From: Aphidius gifuensis
Lineage: Eukaryota; Arthropoda; Insecta; Hymenoptera; Braconidae
Length of the DNA: 64,000 bases
Assembly (NCBI RefSeq): GCF_014905175.1
Contig: NC_057791.1
Location: forward strand, 7,822,492 to 7,886,491
Direction: 5' to 3'
Part shown: piece after piece, positions 25,520-35,392 of the stretch
Layout of the letters: each line of letters opens with the position of its first letter
Position numbering within the stretch: the stretch's first letter is position 1
Made by a program: the position numbers and the translations under genes
The notes under the pieces: generated by a model
The model's database searches: none
Told to the model about the DNA's origin: nothing
The model's input: the letters and a program-made list of their open reading frames with translations, nothing else

Positions 25520-26080
25520 TTAGTCCTATTTCAAATTTTACTGATTTAGGATTACCAGTACATTTATCAGATGTTTTTGATAATATTTCAGTGTCATTAA
25601 TTGTCTCTTGAAATCCTATACAATCTAAATAACCATCTTTGCTATCTTTACCTTCACGTGGTACCACATTTTATCCACATATTATTAATTGTTGTTTGGT
25701 ATTGTGATTATGATGTTGCTGTCGTATTATGTCAAGCACTTAAATAACCACTATCTTGTGTATTAATTGTTTATTTAACAGATTTATTTTAAATACTCAT
25801 TATTTGATCAAAAATAACATAATAAATTATATATTGTATATAATAAAAGTTTTAACCTTAATATTCACCTTTGTCTCTTGAATCTTTCATGAAACTAAAA
25901 TTTTGAAACAAATTTTAAACAAATTTTTTTGTATCGTTGTCAAGGGAATAAATAGATAAAACAAGATAAAAAATAATTTAAAATTACTTACCTTCATACC
26001 GTTACTTTCGTTGCATCCATCTTTTGTTTTTTTTTTTACTGCCCATTCTAAAGAAGTTTCACTTCAAAAAAAAATTAAAC
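25520..26080. other. Non-coding interval
   Basis: No gene seen. One copy of the dispersed AAAGAAGTTTCACTTC word lies at about 26,049. Confidence 0.35.
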
Positions 26081-26790
26081 TTGAAATTTATCACTTTTTC
26101 AAAATAGATTTCCAGAACTTCATTTTTTATCTTTTGTCAATTTTTGTGTTGAAAAAAAAAGCTGAAATAAGTGTCAAATAAAATATTGAGAATCTTGGAA
26201 TGAATGGATTTAATTAAAGAGAAAAAAATTACTTATATCCGATACGGTTTCTTCGTAGTAAAACTTATAATCGTTTATCTTTTTTTTGGTAATATTCAAA
26301 AAATAAACAAATGAAGTTACTAGTAACCATAGTAACCTCAGATAAACAATTTTACCGATAACGAACATCTTTCTTTTGTTTATAAGAAAAAAAAAAAAAT
26401 ATTCAAACAACATCATAAAATTGTTAACTAGATAAACCAATAGAATCTTTTATCTTACATTATAAAACTAATTAGGTGACTATGTCATAAGACAATAAAG
26501 AAATATATGCATAATTAGAATTCAAATCAAATAGATTTTCAGCACTTCATCAATCATTTTATTTGTTGATTTTAGTGTTGGAATAAAAGTCAAATAAAAT
26601 GCTGAAAATTTTGGGATTAATAGAATTAATAAAAGAGAAAAAAATTATTCATTTCTATATGGATTAATTGCTTGCCTTTTTTTTTTGGTAATATTTAAAC
26701 ATAATGAACAAATAAAGTTGCTAATAACCATGGTACCCTCAGACAACCAGTTTCGCCAAAGAACATCCTGGCGTTGCTCATAAGCTATAA
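26080..26790. repeat. ~425-bp imperfect direct duplication
   Basis: 26,100-26,375 and 26,530-26,770 share AAATAGATTTCCAGAACTTCAT / AAATAGATTTTCAGCACTTCAT-type sequence, a GTGTTGgAAtaAAAGTCAAATAAAAT segment, AAAGAGAAAAAAATTA and TTGGTAATATT followed by GTAACCATAGTAACCTCAGA. The copies are diverged but colinear. Confidence 0.75.
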
Positions 26791-26799
26791 AGTCAGTGT

Positions 26800-28519
26800 A
26801 TCGAAGCTAATTTATAAAGTATTAGACGATAGTAAATACTGTCAAATTATTTTGTTGAATAATAATGTTTTTATATTGTTCTAGAAGACTGAAACTAGTC
26901 AGTGATATAGATACTAACATTGTATTATAATAAAAAAATATATATATCAAACTTTGTTAAAGGAAACTTTTATAAAAATAAAAAACAGAGGAAAAAATGA
27001 TAAAAAAAAACAAAAAAAAATTTTTTTGATGTGTTCTTTATTCAATAAAAAAGATTTAATATTCATCACCCTTCTCCATCCCGCCTATAATATACTCCGA
27101 AAAAATTAAAAATAACGTTTCAAACTCTTTTATTTAATTTAAGTTATCTAGTTCCAGCCACAAACAATAAACGGTCATCAATTTCGCGTAGCCTTCCGGA
27201 TTTATAGAGAAAAAAAAAAAAAAACTTATAAAAAAAATTGAATTTTGCGGTTTTAACCCTTTTCCACCCCATCAGTCCGATTCGAAGTGTTTTAAATCTA
27301 AAAAAATAGTGATTTGTTATGTTCTAATCTTAATGAATTCTCTTAATTTTTTCCTACGGTTTTTTGTTCTCGTTGTTTTATAATATAATGGTCGGAAAAC
27401 TCAGGGCCTCCGATACCGTCTATTCGCCCCTGCCCGTTGAGCATATTTCTGCTAAATTTTCTGTTAACTTCAGCTCCATATCATTTCATGGTGTTTTTCA
27501 TAGATGAAGTTAACATTTTTGTCTCATTATAAATTACTTGTGTTGACCTAATTGTTCCATCATTAAATCATCTGTATTCGTATTTTATTATCCGCGTCCA
27601 TTTCAGCTGTCATTTTACCTTTCCTAAACTTGAGTCTATATCCCAAACCTTCCTATAGTTTGTCCTAAGTGGGCTGCGTAAATTGGGTGAATTAAATTTA
27701 TGTCTAGTAGGGATTATTTTGTAAGACAACATATTTCACAAGATTAGACCGTAGTTGATATATAAATTAAAAATTATAATGAGTAGTGTACGTTTGCTGA
27801 TGTCCTTCGATTCCAATTAATTCAAACCAAAAAAAAAAATTTACAATTTTAATTTACTTTTCAAAATATCTGTACATCTGTATACTAGAAAATAATGACA
27901 AAAGTTCACATTTTTCAACGATTAAATGCGCTGTCCAGCAGTTATTTTTCCTTTCTTGCTAAGAGGCTCATAGTTTTCATCCTCTGTACTAATTTTTAGA
28001 AGTAAGGTCTTGGATTATAACCAAACAGGTCTTGGATTATAACGAAATGTTCTCGATTTTAGAAGTAAGGTTCTCGGTTTAAGTATTCGTTATAATCAAA
28101 GAAAAATATTGAACAAATCAAGGAAAAAAATTCTTTTATATAAATAAATATAAGAGAAAAATAATTATGTTAACAATCATTTGTTTAATAAGAATAGTCT
28201 TAGAGTTATAACAATTTATAAATTTCGATATATTAGATTTTTTTTTTTTCAAATTTCAATAACGGCAATCGATAAAACCGCTAGATTTTTTACTTAGCCA
28301 CTAGATTTTTCACTTAGTCTCAATTATAGCCGAACATACTTTTCTGTTATCTGTACTTGAGAAAGACATTTTTGCGCACTAAATTTAATGCGCAATGGTA
28401 TGTTTCCAACATTTTTAAAATAATGCGAAAAATGAAAAAATTCTCGCATTATTTCATTGCTATACATTTGGTATTGAAATATAAAAGTTGGTTTGCCCTG
28501 TGATCGACTGACACACCTA
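26800..28519. other. Non-coding interval upstream of the 5.9-kb element
   Basis: It contains the inverted copy (27,160-27,310) of the 8.1-kb repeat and a short tandem duplication of GGTCTTGGATTATAAC near 28,006-28,045. No gene seen. Confidence 0.4.
28514..28519. repeat. Left target-site duplication CACCTA
   Basis: Six bases immediately before the left AG terminus; the right flank has CACCTC at 34,411-34,416. Five of six match. Confidence 0.65.
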
Positions 28520-29582
28520 AGTAGAGTATAAGGAGAGATAGCGGGTGGCGTAAGGTTAAATGGTATACGATGCATGAGAAAACCGGTTTTGGGAGTCGTT
28601 TTTTTACCTGCCCCCTTTCCCTCTGTGCTGCTTGCTCGCGTTCCCCCCTCGAGCACCTACAAACTCCGCGGGGCCCATACGCGACTACCCTGATAAACTT
28701 CCCTCAAAATAACTACCCTTAAAAAACCACCCCATTATATTATTTATTATTATTATTATTTATTATTATTATTATTATTATTATTTATTATTATAATAAT
28801 TTTTTTTTTATTATTTATTAATTGTTATTATTATTTATATATGTACGTATGTATATATATATAAATAATAATATTATTTTTTATTTTAAATATTTTTTTT
28901 TAAATATTATTTTGTGATGTGTGCGCGCGCATAGCTGCAAGCAAAAGTGCCAGCAGTGAATGAAGAATGTGTGTGAGTAATGTGTGTGAGTAAGTTAGTG
29001 TGTGTAAAATGTTTAGTCCCAGCAAAAGTTTGAATGAAGAATGTGTGTGAGCCAAATAAGTGTTAGTGTAAGGCGGCCATGTTTTGTAGTGCCTTAGCAC
29101 TACACTTATGTCTATAGCGCTCAGTCTCTTGAATCTGAAATATGTACATGGTTATTTAACAATAACAATTGTTATAATTAAAAAAAAAATTATTTCGAGT
29201 GTTTTTATTATAAATAATAATATTCTCTAGCAGGTGCATTGGACGACTAGCACTTTTTTTCAAATAATTAAATAATTATAATGATATTTTTAACGTAGCG
29301 CTCTTGGATTTGAAATATGTACTCGGTTATTTAACAATAACAATTGTTACAATTAAAAAAAAAAATTATTTCGAGTGTTTTTATTATAAATAATAATATT
29401 CTCTAGCAGGTGGATTGGACGACTAGCACTTTTTCCAAATAAATAAAAAGTTATATTAATATTTCTAGCGTAGGGTCTAGCTTTCGAGTCAGCCCAGGTG
29501 TAATTTTTTTTTTCATTTTATTTTTAATTTTTTGACTCATTTGTATGCAGCTGGGAAATATAGGAAAATAATTAAGACATAG
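28520..29582. repeat. Left terminal inverted repeat of the 5.9-kb element
   Basis: Reverse complement of 33,506-34,410. It includes CCGCGGGGCCCATACGCG, an ATT microsatellite, a GTGTGTGAGTAATGTG-type patch, and two tandem copies (about 29,117-29,296 and 29,297-29,468) of a unit with AATATGTAC.CGGTTATTTAA and GGACGACTAGCACTTTTT. The right arm has only one copy of that unit, so the left arm is about 160 bp longer. Confidence 0.85.
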
Positions 29583-29659
29583 GTTATTGACATTTATTTT
29601 TATTTGAACATGTTTTCTTTTAATATTCATTTCCGTTTGACATACTTTTCTTACAATAT

Positions 29660-30166
29660 TTAACCAGTTCCATCAACACTACAATTTTTATTTGAAGACA
29701 TTTTATTTAAAAAATATTTTTTTATTCGTCTAGCATGTACAAGTGCACACTCATGATATGGTAAATTATTATGAATTATACATTTAGATTTAGATGCTAC
29801 AAATATAGTCCACTCATTCATATTTTCTGCGTTTATAATATCTCGACCAAGAAGATTCTGTGAATACATTACAGACTCGTCTCCACATGTAATAATTAAT
29901 TTACTTTGTTTTGCAATTGAACGTAAAATATCAAGTACTTTTCCTATGTCGCTCTCTCCATCAAACCAATGTAGTCCATGTATTTCTTTTAGTCGTCGTG
30001 GATTTTCAACTTTGACAGTCATAGGTTGTTCTGAATATTCACAGGGCGGAGTGAGAATCCAATGATTTACAACGTTGCCAATTACACTAGCAACAGCAAT
30101 TTCTTTTGGTATATAAGTATAGTCCTTATTAATGTATTCATTCGTCGTAATAATCCAATCGTACAT
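29660..30166 (-). CDS. Conserved insect/Polinton orphan protein, short version
   Basis: 168 residues from ATG 30,166. I do not know a function. It is clearly related to the 272-residue protein at 46,654-47,472 inside the second Polinton: both have KE(I/L) near the N-terminus, then TPPCE / KPPCE, then HGLHW / HGISW followed by an acidic Gly loop, a Lys-Leu-Ile strand, and a C-terminal C..H...(H/K)CA(L/Y)..A cluster (CIIHNNLPYHECALVHARR here). The conserved acidic, His and Cys residues suggest a metal-dependent enzyme, perhaps an RNase H-fold nuclease; that is a guess. It lies 16 nt downstream of the next minus-strand frame and may share its transcript. The N-terminus is shorter than its relative's, and the usual D-x-QGF start is missing. 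Confidence 0.6.
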   Translation of the reverse strand: MYDWIITTNEYINKDYTYIPKEIAVASVIGNVVNHWILTPPCEYSEQPMTVKVENPRRLKEIHGLHWFDGESDIGKVLDILRSIAKQSKLIITCGDESVMYSQNLLGRDIINAENMNEWTIFVASKSKCIIHNNLPYHECALVHARRIKKYFLNKMSSNKNCSVDGTG

Positions 30167-30182
30167 AATGTAGTATTACTAA

Positions 30183-30680
30183 TTACCAACGGTTTGTAAA
30201 AGCTCTTTCGATGTCAATGTATAAACGATCAAAATTATATAATATTACTTCAAATAAAAATAATTTATATGACAAAAGTTTACTTGTTTTTAATGTACTT
30301 TCAATATCGTCAGAAATTTTGTAGAAATTTTTTAATAACATTTGTTTTAAAAAATCAGATGTTGGAAAATCAAGATTATCTTTTCCTATAGTCTTATGCA
30401 TATACAATATTGTTGCATGATTGTAAATGTCGACAGGAATATTTTCCAGACTCTCTATGCAGCAATCAACCCACGGTAATTTATTCACAATTTCATTCAT
30501 CGACACTTCATGTAGTGCTATTTTTCCAGAGCCCTGATCAAATACAACAGACCTCGTTTTGTATGAATAACTAAAAAATATTTTAATGTCTTCACACTCA
30601 ATTGGAGAATATTTTTTTTTCAAGTTGTCTGTTTTTTCACTAGCTGAGTACCAAGATAATATAAATTCTAGTTTATCCAA
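30183..30680 (-). CDS. Unrecognised protein in the 5.9-kb element
   Basis: An open frame of about 165 codons with no ATG at its 5' end: it is open upstream to a TGA about 20 codons before residue LDKLEF, so the true start is unknown. It is mildly acidic, rich in Ile, Asn, Lys and Phe, with no transmembrane segment or motif I recognise. It overlaps the 3' end of the small upstream frame (30,668-30,844) in another reading frame, suggesting either a frameshift or a missed intron; a CAG and a GTAAGT word sit together near 30,700. Neighbouring virus-like genes suggest it belongs to the element rather than the host. Confidence 0.45.
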   Translation of the reverse strand: MDKLEFILSWYSASEKTDNLKKKYSPIECEDIKIFFSYSYKTRSVVFDQGSGKIALHEVSMNEIVNKLPWVDCCIESLENIPVDIYNHATILYMHKTIGKDNLDFPTSDFLKQMLLKNFYKISDDIESTLKTSKLLSYKLFLFEVILYNFDRLYIDIERAFTNRW

Positions 30681-30844
30681 AAAATTTTTCCACTTACTGC
30701 AAACGAAATTCCTTTTCTTGAAGTATTCTCACAGATTTGAATATTAATTCGATAATCTTCTCCAAATCCAACACCTAGGTTTTTCGTTTTAGACTTATTA
30801 AGTGCAACTGAATGTGACAGAAGAAGATTACTAGTTGACTCCAT
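30668..30844 (-). CDS. Small frame, 58 codons, possible first part of the next gene
   Basis: Starts at ATG 30,844 and ends at TAG 30,668. The peptide has SHSVALNKSKTK and FGEDYRINIQIC. It overlaps the 30,183-30,680 frame by 13 nt in a different phase, so the two may be one gene with a frameshift or intron. No family recognised. Confidence 0.35.
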   Translation of the reverse strand: MESTSNLLLSHSVALNKSKTKNLGVGFGEDYRINIQICENTSRKGISFAVSGKIFWIN

Positions 30845-30912
30845 GGTTAACTTTTAATTTTAGCTATCATTACATCGTCTTTTATACAATTAGATATTGA
30901 ATAGTGGGGAAA

Positions 30913-31824
30913 TTAATAAGTAGAGGGATAAGATATTGAGGTGGGGACGGGCTTCACATCTATATGACACTTTTCTTTTTTGAAGAAAGATAAAATTTTT
31001 TTTATAATAATTACAATTGGTGGAAATGAAATTATGGAGGTTAATATTGTAGCCATAATAATTTCACCAAGAATAATTTTAAATATAATATTTTTTGTCT
31101 GATTTTTTTCATTTATTTTTTCTTTTTGATCTAATATCTCTTTTCTTATTTCTTTAAGAGATATATCATAAATCAATACCACTGGGTTTGCTGATGAATA
31201 GTTTGTTTCTCCTATAGTAAAATCAACAATTTCAGGCAATAGTTTCGTAACATTTAATGTTGCTGTAGTTTTAAATTCATATATGGTATCAATATTGACT
31301 ACCTGTTGACCGAAAATTGTTCCGTAATTTATGCGTGCGTGGCAACCCGCTTGGATCCGTAGTATACCAACACCACGAATAACAATAGTTTTTTTTTTCT
31401 TGTCTCCACACAGTATATGTATTTCTTCTTCTCCTGGTAAACTATATAACCATCCTCTTTCATTACTTAATTTTTTCCAGTACGGCGTAAAATGACGAGA
31501 AATTTTAATGTCACAATTAAGTAAAGGTGATTCATTAATTTTTGTAATTAGAGAAATTTCACAATCAGCTTGATGTGAGCTCTCATACATCGGATATGAT
31601 AATGATTCACATATATGTATATTTACACTTGCTTGACAAAAAGGTAAATCAATTTTATTTTTCACAAGTGTATATTGTGATTGATCTGATGACAAAATCA
31701 AATAATTAGCTCTTGGTTTTATCCACGCTGATCCTATCGTATTATTACCTAATTGTTGAGCAATAGGATGCGATCTTAATTTATGTATATGATAAATTTT
31801 ATCTTCAGTCAATGGAATTCTCAT
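30913..31824 (-). CDS. Env/F-type fusion glycoprotein-like, C-terminal part
   Basis: 303 residues from ATG 31,824. The Cys pattern (C63, C72, C88, C104, C139, C161), aromatic spacing around GWLYSLPGEEEIHILC and the RIQAGCHARI segment resemble the C-terminal ectodomain of baculovirus F proteins and insect errantivirus Env. A hydrophobic stretch at about residues 247-275 is a plausible membrane anchor, followed by a basic tail (KKEK...). The usual signal peptide, furin site and fusion peptide, which precede this region in the family, are absent, so the gene is either N-terminally truncated or starts in an exon I cannot see. Its 5' end overlaps the protease gene head-to-head by 13 nt, leaving no room for promoters. 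Family assignment is by pattern only. Confidence 0.5.
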   Translation of the reverse strand: MRIPLTEDKIYHIHKLRSHPIAQQLGNNTIGSAWIKPRANYLILSSDQSQYTLVKNKIDLPFCQASVNIHICESLSYPMYESSHQADCEISLITKINESPLLNCDIKISRHFTPYWKKLSNERGWLYSLPGEEEIHILCGDKKKKTIVIRGVGILRIQAGCHARINYGTIFGQQVVNIDTIYEFKTTATLNVTKLLPEIVDFTIGETNYSSANPVVLIYDISLKEIRKEILDQKEKINEKNQTKNIIFKIILGEIIMATILTSIISFPPIVIIIKKILSFFKKEKCHIDVKPVPTSISYPSTY

Positions 31825-32279
31825 TGAAACAAATAATCTACCATTGTCATAACCTATATCAATTTGTGATATTTTACAATCATAATCAACCAGGATCTCA
31901 TTGGGTGTGTTTTTACGTCAATAATTTGGGACATCGACTCTTCTTCGACAGCTTCGGACGACCTCCAAGAGATCCTCGTTTCCTTTACGCTCTCAAAAGA
32001 AATTGTGTCATCCACGAGTACAACAATATACAGCTGCAAAGTGTTACGAGTTGTTGCGGTCATTGGTGCATTGTTGCTCTTCGTTATTTCGTGAATGGTG
32101 GGAGGCTCGACGGATTTCTCCGATTATTTACGAATAATGTTGAACGGAACGACCGATATATTTTAAGAATGTTTAAAAAAATTGTTAGTAGACGTAAAAA
32201 TTATAACCATAAGAAAAATTTTCATTTCCTTACCGGTAGTGGATCTAAAATACAATCATCTATTTGTAATCGAAATTAA
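31812..32279 (+). CDS. Adenain-like cysteine protease (Polinton PRO)
   Basis: 155 residues. Residues 27-86 carry the full catalytic layout of adenovirus-type/Ulp1-fold proteases as used in Polintons: His30 in GSHWVCFY, Asp46 in FFDSFGRPP, Gln76 in NIQLQSVTS and Cys82 in CCGHWCIVAL. The C-terminus is basic and aromatic. In Polintons this enzyme is thought to process capsid precursors. It differs in sequence from the second Polinton's protease (50,731-51,093), so the two elements are separate lineages. The region before His30 is short and overlaps the divergent Env-like start, so the N-terminus may have been replaced by recombination. AATAAA-type signals follow the stop (about 32,278-32,300). 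Confidence 0.82.
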   Translation: MEFSLKQIIYHCHNLYQFVIFYNHNQPGSHWVCFYVNNLGHRLFFDSFGRPPRDPRFLYALKRNCVIHEYNNIQLQSVTSCCGHWCIVALRYFVNGGRLDGFLRLFTNNVERNDRYILRMFKKIVSRRKNYNHKKNFHFLTGSGSKIQSSICNRN

Positions 32280-32435
32280 ATAAATTAATTAATAAAAAAA
32301 CATGTGTGGAATTTTTATTGGAAAATAAGTAGTTTATAAATTGGGGAACTGCATCCATTGGTTCAGGTGAAAACTCCCCTCCTATATTATCAAAAAATGT
32401 ACCCACGTCGTCTTTTACGATAACTAGTTTAAAAA

Positions 32436-33455
32436 ATGACGTCTTTAGTAGAGGATAGAAAACGTAGATATAATAATTATATTTATCGTGTAGAAGAAAC
32501 TAGACAAAAAAGTATAGAGCTATCACCGATAGCAGATATTTGTGATCCTGTAAGATTTTCTGCTGCTGGATTTTATTATACTGGTTATGGATCTAAGTTG
32601 AAATGTTTTGAGTGTTGTGTTGAAATTGAAGAATGGAGTCGAGGTGACAATCCATGGCTAGATAATCAACGTGCTAAAGCAAGCTGTCGTTTTATCAGAA
32701 ATATAGCTTGTGGTAATGTTCCTAGAGGAGGAAGTCCACAACTTATACCTATGGAAGGTGATCCACATTGTATACCTACAGATTTTCGTGCTTCGTATCG
32801 TGTCCCATCTACTTCAAGAGAAGAAGACCGTACATTTTATGCTGAATTTTATATTGATCTTGAAATGGAAGAATATTCTAATCCTCCAATTGGAGAACAT
32901 TGTGTTGGAATATCTACTACATCTCCAGCGGAAAAAGATCTGGTCTCATATGAATCACGATTAAATACATTTTATTATTAGTCGAAATATATTTCTCAGA
33001 CAAAAGAATCCATGGCTGAGGCTGGATTTTTTTTTTATTCGTCTATAAGAGATTATGTAATTTGTCATCATTGTGGAAATGGAATTAAAGATTGGAAAAA
33101 TAATGAAGATCCATGGGAAGAACATGCTAGATATTTTCCGGAATGTTATTTTCTCCGACTAATATAAGGAATCGATTTTGTCGAACGATATTCATTGCAA
33201 TACAATTTTGAAAAAAGTGAAGAAAGTACGGAAGAAAAAAAAAATAAGAAAAAGAAAGACAAAATAAAAAAAAAAAAAAAAAGTAAAAAAGAAGATGATA
33301 CATTTGTTTGTAAAATTTGTTATAATGAACCATTGTCTGTTATTTTTCTTCTTTGTTTACATATGGTTACATGTGTCCAATGTGCTCCAGCAATTGATAA
33401 ATGTATTATATGTCGAGTTCATATACCTGGTGTCATTCAACCAATAATATCATAA
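32436..33455 (+). pseudogene. IAP-like gene: BIR-BIR-RING with two in-frame stops
   Basis: One reading frame spans the interval but has TAG at 32,979-32,981 and TAA at 33,165-33,167. The first baculovirus IAP repeat covers roughly codons 33-90: C57-x2-C60-x16-N77-x6-C84, where the zinc-binding His is replaced by Asn. The second BIR, between the two stops, has an intact CHHC...DPWEEHARYFPEC zinc set. After a Lys-rich linker a C3HC4 RING begins at CKICYNEP near 33,309 and ends in CIICR. BIR-BIR-RING is the layout of baculovirus and insect inhibitor-of-apoptosis proteins, which bind caspases or IAP antagonists and act as ubiquitin ligases. Presence inside a Polinton-like element suggests capture from a host or a virus. 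The stops suggest it is no longer made full length. Confidence 0.85.
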
Positions 33456-33505
33456 TTTAACATGTGTCAAAAGTAGATCAGATAAATTTTTAAAATAAAT
33501 AAAAT

Positions 33506-34410
33506 GTCTTAATTATTTAACCTATATTTCCCAGCTGCATACAAATGAGTCATACTTGAAATTTTATTCAAAAATTGAATAATAAAATGATAAATTTAAT
33601 AATATAAAAAAAAAAATTAAAAATAAAATGAAAAAAAAAATTATACCTGGGCTGACTCGAAGGCTAGACCCTACGCTAGAAATATTAATATAACTTTTTA
33701 TTTATTTGGAAAAAGTGCTAGTCGTCCAATCCACCTGCTAGAGAATATTATTATTTATAATAAAAACACTTGAAATAATTTTTTTTTTTAATTATAACAA
33801 TTGTTATTGTTAAATAACCATGTACATATTTCAGATTCAAGAGACTGAGCGCTATAGACATAAGTGTAGTGCTAAAGCACTACAAAACATGGCCGCCTTA
33901 CACTAACACTTATTTGGCTCACACACATTCTTCATTCAAACTTTTGCTGGGACTTTTGCTGCCGCTGCAGCGCTATAAACATTTTACACACACTAACTTA
34001 CTCACACACATTACTCACACACATTCTTCATTCACTGCTGGCACTTTTGCTTGCAGCTATGCGCGCGCACACATCACAAAATAATATTTAAAAAAAAATA
34101 TTTAAAATAAAAAATAATATTATTATTTATATATATATACATACGTACATATATAAATAATAAAAAAAAATTATTATAATAATAAATAAAATAATGGGGT
34201 GGTTTTTTAAGGGTAGTTATTTTGAGGGAAGTTTATCAGGGTAGTCGCGTATGGGCCCCGCGGAGTTTGTAGGTGCTCGAGGGGGGAACGCGAGCAAGCG
34301 GCACAGAGTGGAAGGGGACAGGTAAAAAAACGACTCCCAAAACCGGTTTTCTCATGCATCGTATACCATTTAACTTTACGCCACCCCGCTATCTCTCCTT
34401 ATACTCTACT
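33506..34410. repeat. Right terminal inverted repeat of the 5.9-kb element
   Basis: Reverse complement of the left arm, with one rather than two copies of the GGACGACTAGC unit. Contains the same ATT and CACACA patches and the GC-rich GGGGTGGTTTTTTAAGGG block. Confidence 0.85.
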
Positions 34411-34640
34411 CACCTCCTATCGTAAAATCAGGTAAGTTCGTCTTCTTACTTGTATGTGTACGTGTCTACACCAAGTATCTCAAACAACGCGTTTTAACTT
34501 GATCAAACAGCTGTCAAACAACTTATTCTGTTATATTATGATTATTCATGTTTATTATATTATTTTTCAAAATTATATTATCATTGAAGTGAAACTTCTT
34601 TACGGAAGGTAGCGACAAAATTCGAGGCCCCGCTAGCGTT

Positions 34641-34745
34641 ACGCGCTCTCGCATACTCTCTGTCACACGCTCTCCTATACTCTCTGTCACACGCTCTTCT
34701 ATACTATCTGTCACACGCTTTCGTATACTCTCTGGTATACGCTCG
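34641..34745. repeat. 24-bp minisatellite, four copies
   Basis: The unit ACGCTCTCCTATACTCTC followed by TGTCAC recurs at 34,641, 34,667, 34,691 and 34,715, with a partial copy at 34,739. It yields a repetitive TES.xERV peptide on the minus strand, which I regard as meaningless. Confidence 0.85.
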
Positions 34746-34899
34746 GCTACAAGCGGAAAAACTCGAAACGTCAGCTGCTATGTGTGTATGCGTGAGCGAC
34801 TTTATTTTTTTATTTAAATATTATTAAACAGTTTAACTGAGTTTAATACTTGAATAATTGATTGTTTAAAAAAAATTAATTTAAACGTATTAAGCAATA

Positions 34900-35370
34900 G
34901 TTATCTCGCGGGTTTAAAGAATCATTATTATAATAACAATAAAATTATTGTCTTTATTATTATTCATATTATAAATATATAAAAATTATGATAATTATAA
35001 CAACAATAATTTTGATAATATTATCAATTATTCACAATAGTATTGATATTAATAATAATATCTATAATAATAATATTTTGAATATAAATACTAATAATTA
35101 TCAATATTTATATATGAATGTTATTGTCAATATTATTATTCATATTATTAATATCACTGATATTATTATAAATCGATAATATTATTGTTATTATTACTAA
35201 TATTATATTGATATTATTATTATCGATAATATTTTTTAAATTATTTTTCTTATTTATACTATGGTTATATATGAATAATATTATTATAAATAATAATAAC
35301 TCCAATAATATTATGATTAACAATAATATCAATATAATATTAGTAATAATACCGATGGTATCAATTATAT
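34900..35370. repeat. AAT/ATT microsatellite-like block, copy of 6.65 kb
   Basis: Long runs of ATT, AAT and ATA trinucleotides; the end at 35,315-35,365 matches 6690-6740 closely. Non-coding. Confidence 0.7.
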
Positions 35371-35392
35371 CGTCGCATTAAAGGATGAATGG

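Larger units (their letters stand above)
28520..34410. mobile_element. Polinton/Maverick-like element, internally deleted (5.9 kb)
   Basis: The outermost 14 bp, AGTAGAGTATAAGG, are repeated inverted at 34,397-34,410, and inverted similarity extends inward for about 0.9-1.06 kb. Outside lie CACCTA (28,514-28,519) and CACCTC (34,411-34,416), a 6-bp target duplication with one mismatch. Six-bp duplications, AG...CT ends and long inverted repeats are defining for Polintons. Inside are, on the minus strand, an orphan gene shared with the second Polinton, two unknown frames and an Env-like gene, and on the plus strand a protease and a BIR/RING gene. There is no polymerase, integrase, ATPase or capsid gene, so the copy would depend on a helper. 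Confidence 0.85.

Noticed and set aside
28324..28656. Minus-strand frame of 110 codons across the left end of the 5.9-kb element
   Set aside because: It crosses the element boundary at 28,520 and the target duplication, so it cannot be an ancestral gene.
30913..31824. Env of an LTR retrotransposon
   Set aside because: No long terminal repeats, gag or pol nearby; the gene lies inside the Polinton-like inverted repeats.
34523..34714. Frame with repeated TES.xERV peptide
   Set aside because: Translation of the 24-bp minisatellite.
34988..35332. Ile/Asn-rich frames on both strands
   Set aside because: Low-complexity trinucleotide repeat, not a gene.
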